A DNA stretch of 64,000 bases from Micromonospora chalcea (GTDB lineage Bacteria; Actinomycetota; Actinomycetes; Mycobacteriales; Micromonosporaceae), in NCBI RefSeq assembly GCF_002926165.1, contig NZ_MAGP01000080.1, forward strand, positions 1 through 64,000. The letters run 5' to 3'. Below the pieces are notes generated by a model. That model saw nothing but the letters and a program-made list of their open reading frames with translations, did not search any database and was not told the origin of the DNA. Below, in pieces: positions 1-7,737 of this stretch. Both the position numbers and the translations under genes were made by a program. How positions within the stretch are numbered: the stretch's first letter is position 1; every line of letters begins with the position of its first letter.

Positions 1-38
1 GACACAAACTCCTTGATCAACGGATTGGGAACCCGGGG

Positions 39-1418
39 TCAGTGGCCCAGGAAGCGGTTGAAGAGGTCGGCTCGGCGAGACGGGCGGGACGTACGGTGCT
101 CGGTGTGGTCGGCTGAGGACATGATCCTCAGGCCGGCGTTCATCGCCAGCCAGCGCAGCGGCTCCGGTTCCCAGCGCGGGGAGCGGTGGCCCACCCAGGG
201 AAGTGCCGTGAGGTCGGTCTCCACGCCGCGGATCAGGTCGGCCAGCGTACGACCGGCGAGGTTGCTGGTGCCCACTCCGTCACCGACGTACCCGCCGGCC
301 CAGGCGAGCCCGGTGCGGCGGTCCAGCCCCACCGACGCGGCCCAGTCCCGGGCCACGCCGAGCGGCCCGCCCCAGGCGTGCGTCACCGGCACGTCCGGCC
401 CGAGCACCGGGAACAGCTCCCCGAGCGTCCGGCGCAGCGCCGCGAACACCCGCGGCTCCCGGTCGAAGCCCGGCCGCACCCGGGAGGCGTAGTGGTAGGG
501 CGCGCCCCGCCCGCCGAACGCGAGCCGGCCGTCGGCGGTGCGCTGGCCGTACACGATGACGTGCCGGTAGTCGGAGAACGTCTCCCGCTCCGCCAGCCCG
601 ATCCGCGCCCACGTCTCCTCGGGCAGCGGCGGGGTGGCCACCATCAGCGAGTAGACGGGCGCCACCGTGCGCCGCTGGCCTGGTAGCCCGGGCGTGTAGC
701 CCTCGGTCGCGCGGACCACCACCGGCGCCCGGACCACGCCCGCCGGTGTCACCGCCGCGCCCGGCCGCAGCGCGGTCACCGGGGTGCGCTCGTGGATGCG
801 TACGCCCCGGCGCTCCACCGCCCGCGCCAGGCCCCGGACCAGCTTCGCCGGGTGCACGGCGGCGCAGTGCGGGGTGTACGTGCCGCCGCGTACCCCCTCG
901 GCGTCGCACCGCGCGGCGGCCTCGGCGGCGTCCAGCAGCGTCAGGTCGTCGTCGGTGAGCCCGTGCGCGTGGGCCTGGTCGACCTCGGCGCGGGCCCGGT
1001 CGAGCTGGACCTCGCTGCGCGCCAGCGTCACCGTGCCGCCGGCCCGCCAGTCGCAGTCGATGCCCTCGGCGGCGGTGACCCGCCCCACCTCGCCGACCGT
1101 GTCGTGCATGGCCCGTTGCAGGGCGAGCGCGCGGTCCCGGCCGTGGCGTCGGGCCAGCGCCGGCAGCGAGGTGGGGAACAGCGCCGAGCACCAGCCGCCG
1201 TTGCGCCCGGATGCGCCGTACCCGGCGATCTCCCGCTCCAGCACGACGACGCGCAACGTGGGGTCGGCCTCGGCCAGGTAGTACGCCGTCCACAGCCCGG
1301 TGTACCCGGCGCCCACGATCGCCACGTCGGCGTCCGTGTCGCCGGGCAACCCGGGTCGCGGTGTCAGCGGCTCGTCCAGGCTGGACAGCCAGTACGAGAG
1401 GTGCCGGTAGCCGGTCAT
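39..1418 (-). CDS. FAD-dependent amine oxidoreductase, DAO/PuuB-like
   Basis: A flavoenzyme of the D-amino-acid oxidase (DAO) family, about 459 residues. The FAD Rossmann motif GxGxxG lies near residues 36-41 and is followed by an acidic residue closing the second strand (VLERE). An SGRNGG motif typical of gamma-glutamylputrescine oxidase-like DAO proteins follows. It lies five bases after a class III aminotransferase and downstream of an Lrp regulator, so a role in oxidising putrescine or a glutamylated polyamine is likely. No PuuA-type ligase is visible here; it could lie beyond the left edge. I chose ATG at 1418; a GTG at 1439 would overlap the upstream gene. The exact substrate is inferred. 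Confidence 0.8.
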   Translation of the reverse strand: MTGYRHLSYWLSSLDEPLTPRPGLPGDTDADVAIVGAGYTGLWTAYYLAEADPTLRVVVLEREIAGYGASGRNGGWCSALFPTSLPALARRHGRDRALALQRAMHDTVGEVGRVTAAEGIDCDWRAGGTVTLARSEVQLDRARAEVDQAHAHGLTDDDLTLLDAAEAAARCDAEGVRGGTYTPHCAAVHPAKLVRGLARAVERRGVRIHERTPVTALRPGAAVTPAGVVRAPVVVRATEGYTPGLPGQRRTVAPVYSLMVATPPLPEETWARIGLAERETFSDYRHVIVYGQRTADGRLAFGGRGAPYHYASRVRPGFDREPRVFAALRRTLGELFPVLGPDVPVTHAWGGPLGVARDWAASVGLDRRTGLAWAGGYVGDGVGTSNLAGRTLADLIRGVETDLTALPWVGHRSPRWEPEPLRWLAMNAGLRIMSSADHTEHRTSRPSRRADLFNRFLGH

Positions 1419-1423
1419 CGGCG

Positions 1424-2770
1424 TCAGAGCCGGGACCACGCCTCGGTCAGCACCGCGCGCAGGATCTGCTCGATCTCGTCGAAGTGCTGCTGGTCGGCGA
1501 TCAGCGGCGGGGCGAGCTGCACCACCGGGTCGCCACGGTCGTCGGCCCGGCAGTAGAGCCCGGCGTCGAACAGCGCGGTGGACAGGAAGCCGCGCAGCAG
1601 CCGCTCCGACTCGGCCTCGTCGAACGTCTCCCGCGTGGTCTTGTCCTTGACCAGCTCGATGCCGTAGAAGTAGCCGTCACCGCGGACGTCGCCGACGATC
1701 GGCAGGTCGTGCAGCTTCTCCAGGGTGGACCGGAACGCGCCCTCGTTGGCCCGGACGTGCCCGATCAGGTCCTCCCGGGCGAACACCTCCAGGTTGGCCA
1801 GCGCGACCGCGCAGGAGACCGGGTGGCCGCCGAACGTCACGCCGTGCGCGAACATGCCGGTTTCGGTGAGGAACGGCTCCATCAGCCGCTCGCTGGCGAT
1901 CATCGCGCCGAGCGGGGCGTAGCCGGAGGTGATGCCCTTGGCGGTGGTGATGATGTCCGGCTGGTAGCCGTACCGCACCGCGCCGAAGTACTCGCCGAGC
2001 CGGCCCCAGGAGCAGATCACCTCGTCGCTGACCAGCAGCACGTCGTACGCGTCGCAGATCTCGCGTACCCGCTCGAAGTAGCCGGGCGGCGGCGGGAAGC
2101 AGCCGCCGGAGTTCTGCACCGGCTCCAGGAAGACGGCGGCGACCGTCTCCGGCCCTTCCCGCTCGATCGCGCGGCCGATCTCCTCGGCGGCCCAGCGGCC
2201 GAACGCCTCGGGGTCGTCGCCGTGTTCGGGGGCGCGGTAGAAGTTGGTGTTCGGCACCTTGATGCCCCCGGGCACCAGCGGCTCGAAGTCGGTCTTGATG
2301 CCGGGCAGGCCGGTGATCGACAGCGCGCCCATCGAGGTGCCGTGGTAGGCGATGTAGCGGCTGACCACCTTGTGCTTGGTGGGCTTGCCGGTGCGCTTGA
2401 AGTAGGCCCGGGCCAGCTTCCACGCCGCCTCGACGGCCTCGGAGCCGCCGGTGGTGAAGAAGACCCGGTTCAGGTCGCCGGGCGTGAGCGTGGCGATCTT
2501 CTCGGCCAACTCGACGGCCTTCGGGTGGGCGTACGACCAGAGCGGGAAGTAGGCCAGCTCGCCGGCCTGCTTGGCGGCGGCCTCGGCCAGCTCGGCGCGG
2601 CCGTGGCCGGCGTTGACGACGAACAGCCCGGCCAGCCCGTCCAGGTAGCGGCGGCCCTGCGCGTCCCAGACGTACGCGCCCTCGCCCCGGACGATTGTCG
2701 GAACCTCGCCGGCGGGGTAGCTCGCCATGCGGGTGAAGTGCATCCACAGGTGGTCGGTGGCGTTGGCCAT
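1424..2770 (-). CDS. Class III PLP aminotransferase, putrescine/diamine-type
   Basis: About 448 residues. It matches fold-type I, class III omega-aminotransferases: SNRVFF-like substrate loop, a GGSEAVEAA phosphate-binding stretch, HGTSMGA, the SDEVICSWGR aspartate motif, and the PLP lysine in TTAKGITSG (K278). Relatives include putrescine-pyruvate and beta-alanine-pyruvate aminotransferases. Placed between an Lrp regulator and a PuuB-like oxidase, and divergent from a polyamine importer, it most likely deaminates putrescine or a similar diamine. ATG at 2770 is chosen; a GTG at 2810/2809 would only add a weakly conserved extension. The donor and acceptor cannot be fixed from sequence. Confidence 0.85.
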   Translation of the reverse strand: MANATDHLWMHFTRMASYPAGEVPTIVRGEGAYVWDAQGRRYLDGLAGLFVVNAGHGRAELAEAAAKQAGELAYFPLWSYAHPKAVELAEKIATLTPGDLNRVFFTTGGSEAVEAAWKLARAYFKRTGKPTKHKVVSRYIAYHGTSMGALSITGLPGIKTDFEPLVPGGIKVPNTNFYRAPEHGDDPEAFGRWAAEEIGRAIEREGPETVAAVFLEPVQNSGGCFPPPPGYFERVREICDAYDVLLVSDEVICSWGRLGEYFGAVRYGYQPDIITTAKGITSGYAPLGAMIASERLMEPFLTETGMFAHGVTFGGHPVSCAVALANLEVFAREDLIGHVRANEGAFRSTLEKLHDLPIVGDVRGDGYFYGIELVKDKTTRETFDEAESERLLRGFLSTALFDAGLYCRADDRGDPVVQLAPPLIADQQHFDEIEQILRAVLTEAWSRL

Positions 2771-2878
2771 GTCAGCCCCATCGGGTCTCGGGCCGGTCAG
2801 GGGTGACACCGGCCGCTCTGCCCACGGTTATCCCACAGCCGATGCCGATAAGGCAAGCGAAGAAGCTTCACCGCGACG

Positions 2879-2907
2879 GATTCAGCGCCATATCACTGCG
2901 CTGTCAA
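2879..2907 (-). promoter_or_regulatory. Candidate promoter of the aminotransferase-oxidase operon
   Basis: On the minus strand a TTGACA box (2902-2907) is followed after 17 bases by TGAATC (2879-2884). The gap between lrp and the aminotransferase is 148 bases, enough for a separate promoter. The inverted pair GGATTC (2878-2883) / GAATCC (2910-2915) brackets it, so it could be repressed by a protein bound across the promoter. The -35 is perfect; the -10 is weak. Confidence 0.4.
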
Positions 2908-2915
2908 CGGAATCC
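2905..2915. promoter_or_regulatory. Shared 11-bp element, copy 1 (candidate Lrp site)
   Basis: CAACGGAATCC here is repeated exactly at 3515-3525. This copy overlaps the -35 box of the aminotransferase promoter; the other lies upstream of the potD-like operon. Two exact copies flanking the regulator gene make it a plausible operator for the adjacent Lrp protein. Binding is inferred. Confidence 0.4.
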
Positions 2916-2918
2916 GCA

Positions 2919-3431
2919 TCAGGCGGTGCCCCAGCTGTAGGTCTGCTTGCGCAGCTTCAGGTAGACGAACGCCTCGGTGGAGAGCACTCCGGGCACACCG
3001 CGCAGCTTCTGCAGGATCTCCAGCAGGTGCGCGTCGTTGCGGCAGACCACCTCGGCCAGCAGGTCGAACGAGCCGGCGGTGATCACCACGTAGTCGATCT
3101 CCTCGAACTCGGCCAGCCGGTCGGCCACCGACTCCAGGTCACCGTCGGTGCGCAGCCCGATCATGGCCTGGCGGGGGAAGCCGAGCTGGAGCGGATCGGT
3201 GACCGCGACGATCTGCATGACGCCCGCGTCGAGCAGCCGCTGCACCCGCTGGCGTACCGCCGCCTCGGAGAGGCCCACCGCCTTGCCGATGCTCGCGTAC
3301 GGGCGGCGCCCGTCCTCCTGGAGCTGCTCGATGATCTGCTTCGCCACGTCGTCGAGCAGAACGTGATTGGCGCCTTCACGCACGGTGACCCGACGGCCGC
3401 CGTTGCCGTTCTCCTGGTGCCGGTTGACCAT
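2919..3431 (-). CDS. Lrp/AsnC-family transcriptional regulator
   Basis: 170 residues. An N-terminal winged helix-turn-helix (about residues 28-75, with LSEAAVRQRVQRLLDAG as recognition region) is followed by a RAM/AsnC ligand-binding domain (about 90-160). This is the usual Lrp layout, with a short extra N-terminus. It sits between two divergent polyamine gene sets and so is the obvious local regulator of both. The ligand may be a diamine, agmatine or an amino acid; that is inference. The 11-bp repeat found on both sides of the gene is a candidate binding site. GTG codons slightly inside could be alternative starts. Confidence 0.88.
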   Translation of the reverse strand: MVNRHQENGNGGRRVTVREGANHVLLDDVAKQIIEQLQEDGRRPYASIGKAVGLSEAAVRQRVQRLLDAGVMQIVAVTDPLQLGFPRQAMIGLRTDGDLESVADRLAEFEEIDYVVITAGSFDLLAEVVCRNDAHLLEILQKLRGVPGVLSTEAFVYLKLRKQTYSWGTA

Positions 3432-3514
3432 CGACGCTCCTTGTGTCCGATTCTTCGTATCGAGCGTAGTGCCCCGCGCAGTCTGGCGTATTTCGTGGCG
3501 ACTGGCTATTCCAG

Positions 3515-3525
3515 CAACGGAATCC
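3515..3525. promoter_or_regulatory. Shared 11-bp element, copy 2 (candidate Lrp site)
   Basis: Second exact copy of CAACGGAATCC, in the 206-base divergent region between lrp and the potD-like gene. Here it is part of a near-palindrome ATTCC(N6)GGAAT (3509-3524). A looser relative, CAACTGTTTCC (8 of 11 matches), lies at 25399-25409 between the two aldehyde dehydrogenases of the same presumed pathway. Confidence 0.4.
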
Positions 3526-3637
3526 CTTGTGAGAGAGGTTTTCTCATGTCAGGATCAGTCGTCCATCGCCACTGACCCTCCCGCCGGCGTGCCGCCCCCC
3601 GTCCCGCCGCCGACGATGCCCCCCAAGGAGTCGTCAC

Positions 3638-4822
3638 ATGCGTAGTCCCCTTCGGACCCTCACCCGGCGTGGTCTGCTCACCGGGACCGTCGGCTCGGCC
3701 GCACTGCTCGCCACCGCGGGCGCCCTGGCCGGCTGCGGGACCAAGGGCGCCCAGCAGACCGAAGCCGGTTGCAAGAGCGAGGATCTGTCCGCCACCGAGA
3801 AGGAGGTCGCCTTCTCGAACTGGCCGCAGTACATGGACACCGACGAGAAGGACGAGTCCAAGCGCCCCACGCTCGACGCGTTCGTCGCCGCCACCGGCAT
3901 CCAGGTGACGTACACCGAGGACGTCAACGACAACAACGAGTTCTTCGGCAAGGTGCGCAACCAGCTCGCCGGGTGTCAGAGCACCGGCCGGGACATCATG
4001 GTGCTCACCGACTGGATGGCTGCCCGGGTGATCCGCCTCGGCTGGGTCCAGAAGCTGGACAAGTCGAAGATGCCGAACGTCGAGGCGAACCTGCTGCAGT
4101 CGCTGCGCGGTCGCTCCTTCGACGCCGAGACCCAGCTCGCCGTCCCGTGGCAGTCCGGTCTCGCCGGGCTCGCGTACAACGCGAACGTCACCAAGGAGAT
4201 CCGCACCGTCGACGAGCTGCTCACCCGCCCCGATCTCAAGGGCAAGGTGACTGTGCTGTCGGAGATGCGCGACACCATCGGCCTGCTGCTCCAGTCGCTC
4301 GGCCACGACCCGGCCAAGTTCACCTCGGCCCAGTTCGACGACGCGCTGAACAAGCTGAAGAAGGCCGTGGACAGCAAGCAGATCCGGCGGTTCACCGGCA
4401 ACGACTACGCGCCCGATCTGGCCAAGGGCGACATCGCCGCGTGCATCGGCTGGTCCGGCGACGTGGTCCAGCTCGGCTTCGACGACGAGAAGATCAAGTT
4501 CGTGGTGCCCGAGTCCGGCGTGATGCTCTGGTCGGACAACATGCTGGTGCCGAACAAGGCCACCCACAAGGCCAACGCCGAGGCGTTGATGAACCACTAC
4601 TACGACCCGGCGGTGGCGGCGAAGCTGGCCGCGTACGTCAACTACATCTGCCCGGTGCAGGGCGCGCAGGCCGAGATGGAGAAGATCGACCCGGACCTGG
4701 CGAGCAACCCGCTGATCTTCCCGGACGACACGATGCTGTCCAAAGCCAAGGTCTTCATGGCGCTCGACGAGGCGCAGGAGAAGGAGTACGAGACCAAGTT
4801 CCAGCAGGTGATCGGCGCGTGA
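3638..4822 (+). CDS. Polyamine ABC transporter substrate-binding lipoprotein, PotD-like
   Basis: 394 residues. The N-terminus has a twin-arginine start (TRRGLL), a hydrophobic stretch and a lipobox LAGC with C33 as the lipidated cysteine, so a Tat- or Sec-exported lipoprotein is expected. The rest matches the spermidine/putrescine-binding (PotD/PotF) family, with FSNWPQYMD near the mature N-terminus and TDWMAARVIR, typical of family ligand-site regions. First gene of an operon with ATPase, two permeases and three enzymes, each overlapping or nearly touching the next. It probably binds putrescine, agmatine or spermidine outside the membrane. Confidence 0.9.
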   Translation: MRSPLRTLTRRGLLTGTVGSAALLATAGALAGCGTKGAQQTEAGCKSEDLSATEKEVAFSNWPQYMDTDEKDESKRPTLDAFVAATGIQVTYTEDVNDNNEFFGKVRNQLAGCQSTGRDIMVLTDWMAARVIRLGWVQKLDKSKMPNVEANLLQSLRGRSFDAETQLAVPWQSGLAGLAYNANVTKEIRTVDELLTRPDLKGKVTVLSEMRDTIGLLLQSLGHDPAKFTSAQFDDALNKLKKAVDSKQIRRFTGNDYAPDLAKGDIAACIGWSGDVVQLGFDDEKIKFVVPESGVMLWSDNMLVPNKATHKANAEALMNHYYDPAVAAKLAAYVNYICPVQGAQAEMEKIDPDLASNPLIFPDDTMLSKAKVFMALDEAQEKEYETKFQQVIGA

Positions 4823-5976
4823 AGGGGCAGCAGACCCCGGCCGGCGACCTGCGCCTGGTCGACCTGACCAAGCGGTTCGGCGTCTTCACCGCCGTCGACG
4901 ACCTCACCCTCACCATCCCGCAGGGCTCGTTCTTCGCCCTGCTCGGCGCGTCCGGCTGCGGCAAGACCACCACACTGCGGATGATCGCCGGGCTGGAGCA
5001 GCCGACCAGCGGGCAGGTGCTGCTCGGCGAGCAGGACATCGCCGGGCTGCGGCCGTACAAGCGGCCGGTCAACACGGTGTTCCAGAGCTACGCCCTCTTC
5101 CCGCACCTGGACATCCACGAGAACGTGGCGTTCGGGCTGCGCCGCCGCGGCATCCGCAAGGTGAGCGACCAGGTGGAGCAGATGCTCGCGCTGGTGCAGC
5201 TCGAAGGGTACGGCCGACGCCGCCCGGCCCAGCTCTCCGGCGGCCAGCAGCAGCGCGTCGCGCTGGCGCGGGCGCTCATCAACCACCCGCAGGTGCTGCT
5301 GCTCGACGAGCCGCTCGGCGCGCTCGACCTCAAGCTGCGCCGGCAGATGCAGATCGAGCTGAAACGGATCCAGACCGAGGTCGGCATCACGTTCGTGCAC
5401 GTCACCCACGACCAGGAGGAGGCCATGACGATGGCCGACACGGTCGCGGTGATGAACGCCGGCCGGATCGAGCAGCTCGGCGCGCCCGCCGACATCTACG
5501 AGTACCCGGCCACCGCGTTCGTGGCGAACTTCCTCGGCCAGTCCAACCTGCTCGCCGCCGAAGCCGGCGGGCGCGCCGCCGACGACGTGCTGGTCACGGC
5601 GCACGGCTCGCGCTTCTCGGTGCCCGCCGGCCGGGCCCGGCTCACCGACGGGCCGGCCTTCCTCGGCGTACGTCCGGAGAAGCTGCACCTGGTCGACGAC
5701 CCGGACCGGGTGCCGGCCGGACACCAGCACGTCGGTGGCGTGGTCAGCGACGCCTCCTACGTCGGGGTGAGCACCCAGTACCTGGTGCGCACCGCGTGGG
5801 GCAGCGAGCTGACCGCGTTCGCCGCGAACAGCGGGCTGGGCGGTCAGTTGGCGGTCGGCACGGCGGTGACCGCGCACTGGGATCCGCGGCACGCGTTCCT
5901 GCTGCCCCGGGCCGCCGGTGAGGACGACCAGACCGCGCCGCTGCTCGACGAGCCGCCGGTGGGTGCGTCGGCATGA
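4819..5976 (+). CDS. Polyamine ABC transporter ATP-binding protein, PotA-like
   Basis: 385 residues, GTG start overlapping the potD-like stop (GTGA). The Walker A motif GASGCGKTT is at residues 43-51, the Q-loop is in NTVFQSYALFPH, the LSGGQQQR signature is near 139-146 and Walker B with LLLDEPLGALD is near 159-170, followed by VTHDQEEAM. A C-terminal TOBE-like region completes the usual PotA length. It powers uptake with the two permeases downstream. Assignment to polyamine rather than another PotA-like substrate rests on the neighbouring agmatinase and amine oxidase. Confidence 0.92.
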   Translation: MKGQQTPAGDLRLVDLTKRFGVFTAVDDLTLTIPQGSFFALLGASGCGKTTTLRMIAGLEQPTSGQVLLGEQDIAGLRPYKRPVNTVFQSYALFPHLDIHENVAFGLRRRGIRKVSDQVEQMLALVQLEGYGRRRPAQLSGGQQQRVALARALINHPQVLLLDEPLGALDLKLRRQMQIELKRIQTEVGITFVHVTHDQEEAMTMADTVAVMNAGRIEQLGAPADIYEYPATAFVANFLGQSNLLAAEAGGRAADDVLVTAHGSRFSVPAGRARLTDGPAFLGVRPEKLHLVDDPDRVPAGHQHVGGVVSDASYVGVSTQYLVRTAWGSELTAFAANSGLGGQLAVGTAVTAHWDPRHAFLLPRAAGEDDQTAPLLDEPPVGASA

Positions 5977-5998
5977 GCGAGCGAAGCGGAGTGGCGGC

Positions 5999-6907
5999 AT
6001 GAGCGCGCTGGCCCACGTACCGACCTCCGCCGGGAAACCGGCGCCGCCGCCGGTGCGGCGCGGGCGCAGCCGGCTCCTGCCGTACCTGTTGCTGCTGCCC
6101 GGCGCGGTCTGGCTGCTCGTCTTCTTCGCGGTGCCGCTGGTGCAGCTCGCCTCGGCCAGCCTCTACGACCCGGCCGGCTCGCTCTCCACCGGGTACGCGA
6201 TGACCTGGGCGTTCGGCAACTACCCGGACGCGCTCCAGGCGTACTGGCCGCAGTTCTCCCGGTCGTTCCTCTACTCGGCCATCGCGCTGGTGCTCGCGCT
6301 GCTGATGGGCTACCCGCTGGCGTACGCGATCGCGCAGAAGGCCGGCCGGTGGAAGAACCTGCTGCTGGTGGCCGTGGTCGCACCGATGTTCACCAGCTTC
6401 CTGGTGCGCACGCTGGCCTGGAAGACCATCCTGTCGGACAACGGCGCGCTGGTCGGGCTGCTGCGCGACGTGCACCTGCTCGGACCGGACGGCCGGCTGC
6501 TGGCCACCCCGATCGCCGTGGTGCTCGGCCTGACGTACAACTTCCTGCCGTTCCTGGTGCTGCCGCTGTACGCGAGCCTGGAGCGGCTCGATCCCCGGCT
6601 GCTGGAGGCGGCGAGCGACCTGTACGCGAGCCCGCTGCGCGCGTTCGCCAAGGTCACGCTGCCGCTGTCGATGCCCGGCCTGATCGCCGGCACGCTGCTG
6701 TTCTTCATCCCGGCCACCGGTGACTACATCAACGCCGAGCTGCTCGGTACGCCGAACGAGTACATGATCGGCAACGTCATCGACTCGGCGTTCCTGGTCC
6801 GGCTGGACTATCCGCAGGGCGCGGCGCTGTCGTTCCTGCTGATGGCCGCGATCCTGGCGATCGTCTTCGTCTACCTGCGCCGGGCGGGAACGGAGGAGGT
6901 CCTGTGA
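5999..6907 (+). CDS. Polyamine ABC transporter permease, PotB-like
   Basis: 302 residues. A short basic, proline-rich cytoplasmic N-terminus precedes about six membrane helices. The binding-protein-dependent transport loop (EAASDLYASPLRAFAKVTLPLSMPGLIAG) that docks on the ATPase is near residues 200-230. ATG at 5999 is preceded by GGAG; longer upstream readings lie inside the ATPase gene and are not membrane-like. It pairs with the following PotC-like permease. Confidence 0.9.
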   Translation: MSALAHVPTSAGKPAPPPVRRGRSRLLPYLLLLPGAVWLLVFFAVPLVQLASASLYDPAGSLSTGYAMTWAFGNYPDALQAYWPQFSRSFLYSAIALVLALLMGYPLAYAIAQKAGRWKNLLLVAVVAPMFTSFLVRTLAWKTILSDNGALVGLLRDVHLLGPDGRLLATPIAVVLGLTYNFLPFLVLPLYASLERLDPRLLEAASDLYASPLRAFAKVTLPLSMPGLIAGTLLFFIPATGDYINAELLGTPNEYMIGNVIDSAFLVRLDYPQGAALSFLLMAAILAIVFVYLRRAGTEEVL

Positions 6908-7737
6908 GCAGACTGAAGCGCTGGCTCGCCGACCGGTGGGTGATGGGCGTGGCCCTGCTCGTCCTCGGCTACCTGACGCTGCCGATCATGGTGGTCGCCG
7001 GTCTGTCCTTCAACCGGCCCTCCAGCCGGCTCTCCTACGACTTCAACGAGTTCACGCTCGACAACTGGAAGCAGCCCTGCGCCACCTCGGACATGTGCGA
7101 CGCAGTGGTGCGCAGCATGCAGATCGGGCTCATCGCCACAGTCGTCTCCACGCTCCTCGGCACGCTGATGGCGTTCGCGCTGGTCCGGCACAGCTTCCGC
7201 GGCCGGTCCGGGCTCAACGGGCTGATCTTCCTGCCGATGGCCACCCCGGAACTCGTGATGGGCACCTCGCTGCTCGCCCTCTTCGTCGCCGCCGGGGTGC
7301 CGCAGGGCTTCTGGACCATCGTCATCGCGCACGTCATGTTCTGCGTGTCGTTCGTCGTGGTCACCGTGAAGGCCCGGCTCTCCGGCATGGACCGGCGGCT
7401 GGAGGAGGCCGCGATGGACCTGTACGCCAGCGAGTGGCAGACGTTCCGGCGGATCACGCTGCCGCTGGTGCTGCCGGGCATCGTGGCCGCCGCGCTGCTG
7501 GCCTTCTCGCTCAGCTTCGACGACTTCATCATCACGAACTTCAACGCCGGCACCACAGTCACGTTCCCCATGTACGTCTGGGGCGCCTCCCAGCGGGGCA
7601 TCCCGCCGCAGGTGAACGTGATCGGCACGGCCATGTTCGTGATCGCGTTGCTGCTGGTCGGGGCCACCTCGCTGCGCGGGCGGCGGGCGCGACGGGCCGC
7701 CCTCGCGGTGGTCGCCACACCGGCGGGCAAGCCATGA
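6904..7737 (+). CDS. Polyamine ABC transporter permease, PotC-like
   Basis: 277 residues, GTG start overlapping the potB-like stop by four bases. About six membrane helices and the EAA loop (EEAAMDLYASEWQTFRRITLPL) are visible. The SFDDFIITNF stretch is characteristic of PotC/PotI permeases. A loop with two cysteines (PCATSDMC) follows the first helix, perhaps forming an extracellular disulfide. Last transporter gene before three metabolic genes in the same coupled operon. Confidence 0.9.
   Translation: MSRLKRWLADRWVMGVALLVLGYLTLPIMVVAGLSFNRPSSRLSYDFNEFTLDNWKQPCATSDMCDAVVRSMQIGLIATVVSTLLGTLMAFALVRHSFRGRSGLNGLIFLPMATPELVMGTSLLALFVAAGVPQGFWTIVIAHVMFCVSFVVVTVKARLSGMDRRLEEAAMDLYASEWQTFRRITLPLVLPGIVAAALLAFSLSFDDFIITNFNAGTTVTFPMYVWGASQRGIPPQVNVIGTAMFVIALLLVGATSLRGRRARRAALAVVATPAGKP

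Noticed and set aside
1..38. Possible attachment site or tRNA end at the left edge
   Set aside because: Only 38 bases without a recognisable tRNA 3' end, direct repeat or integrase gene.
1419..1439. Upstream GTG start (1439) for the first FAD oxidoreductase
   Set aside because: Would overlap the aminotransferase end by 16 bases; ATG at 1418 leaves a clean five-base gap and keeps all motifs.
5974..5990. GAGCGAGCGAAGCG string between potA- and potB-like genes
   Set aside because: Resembles a frequent short string in related genomes but a single clear copy here; most likely just spacer with the ribosome-binding site.
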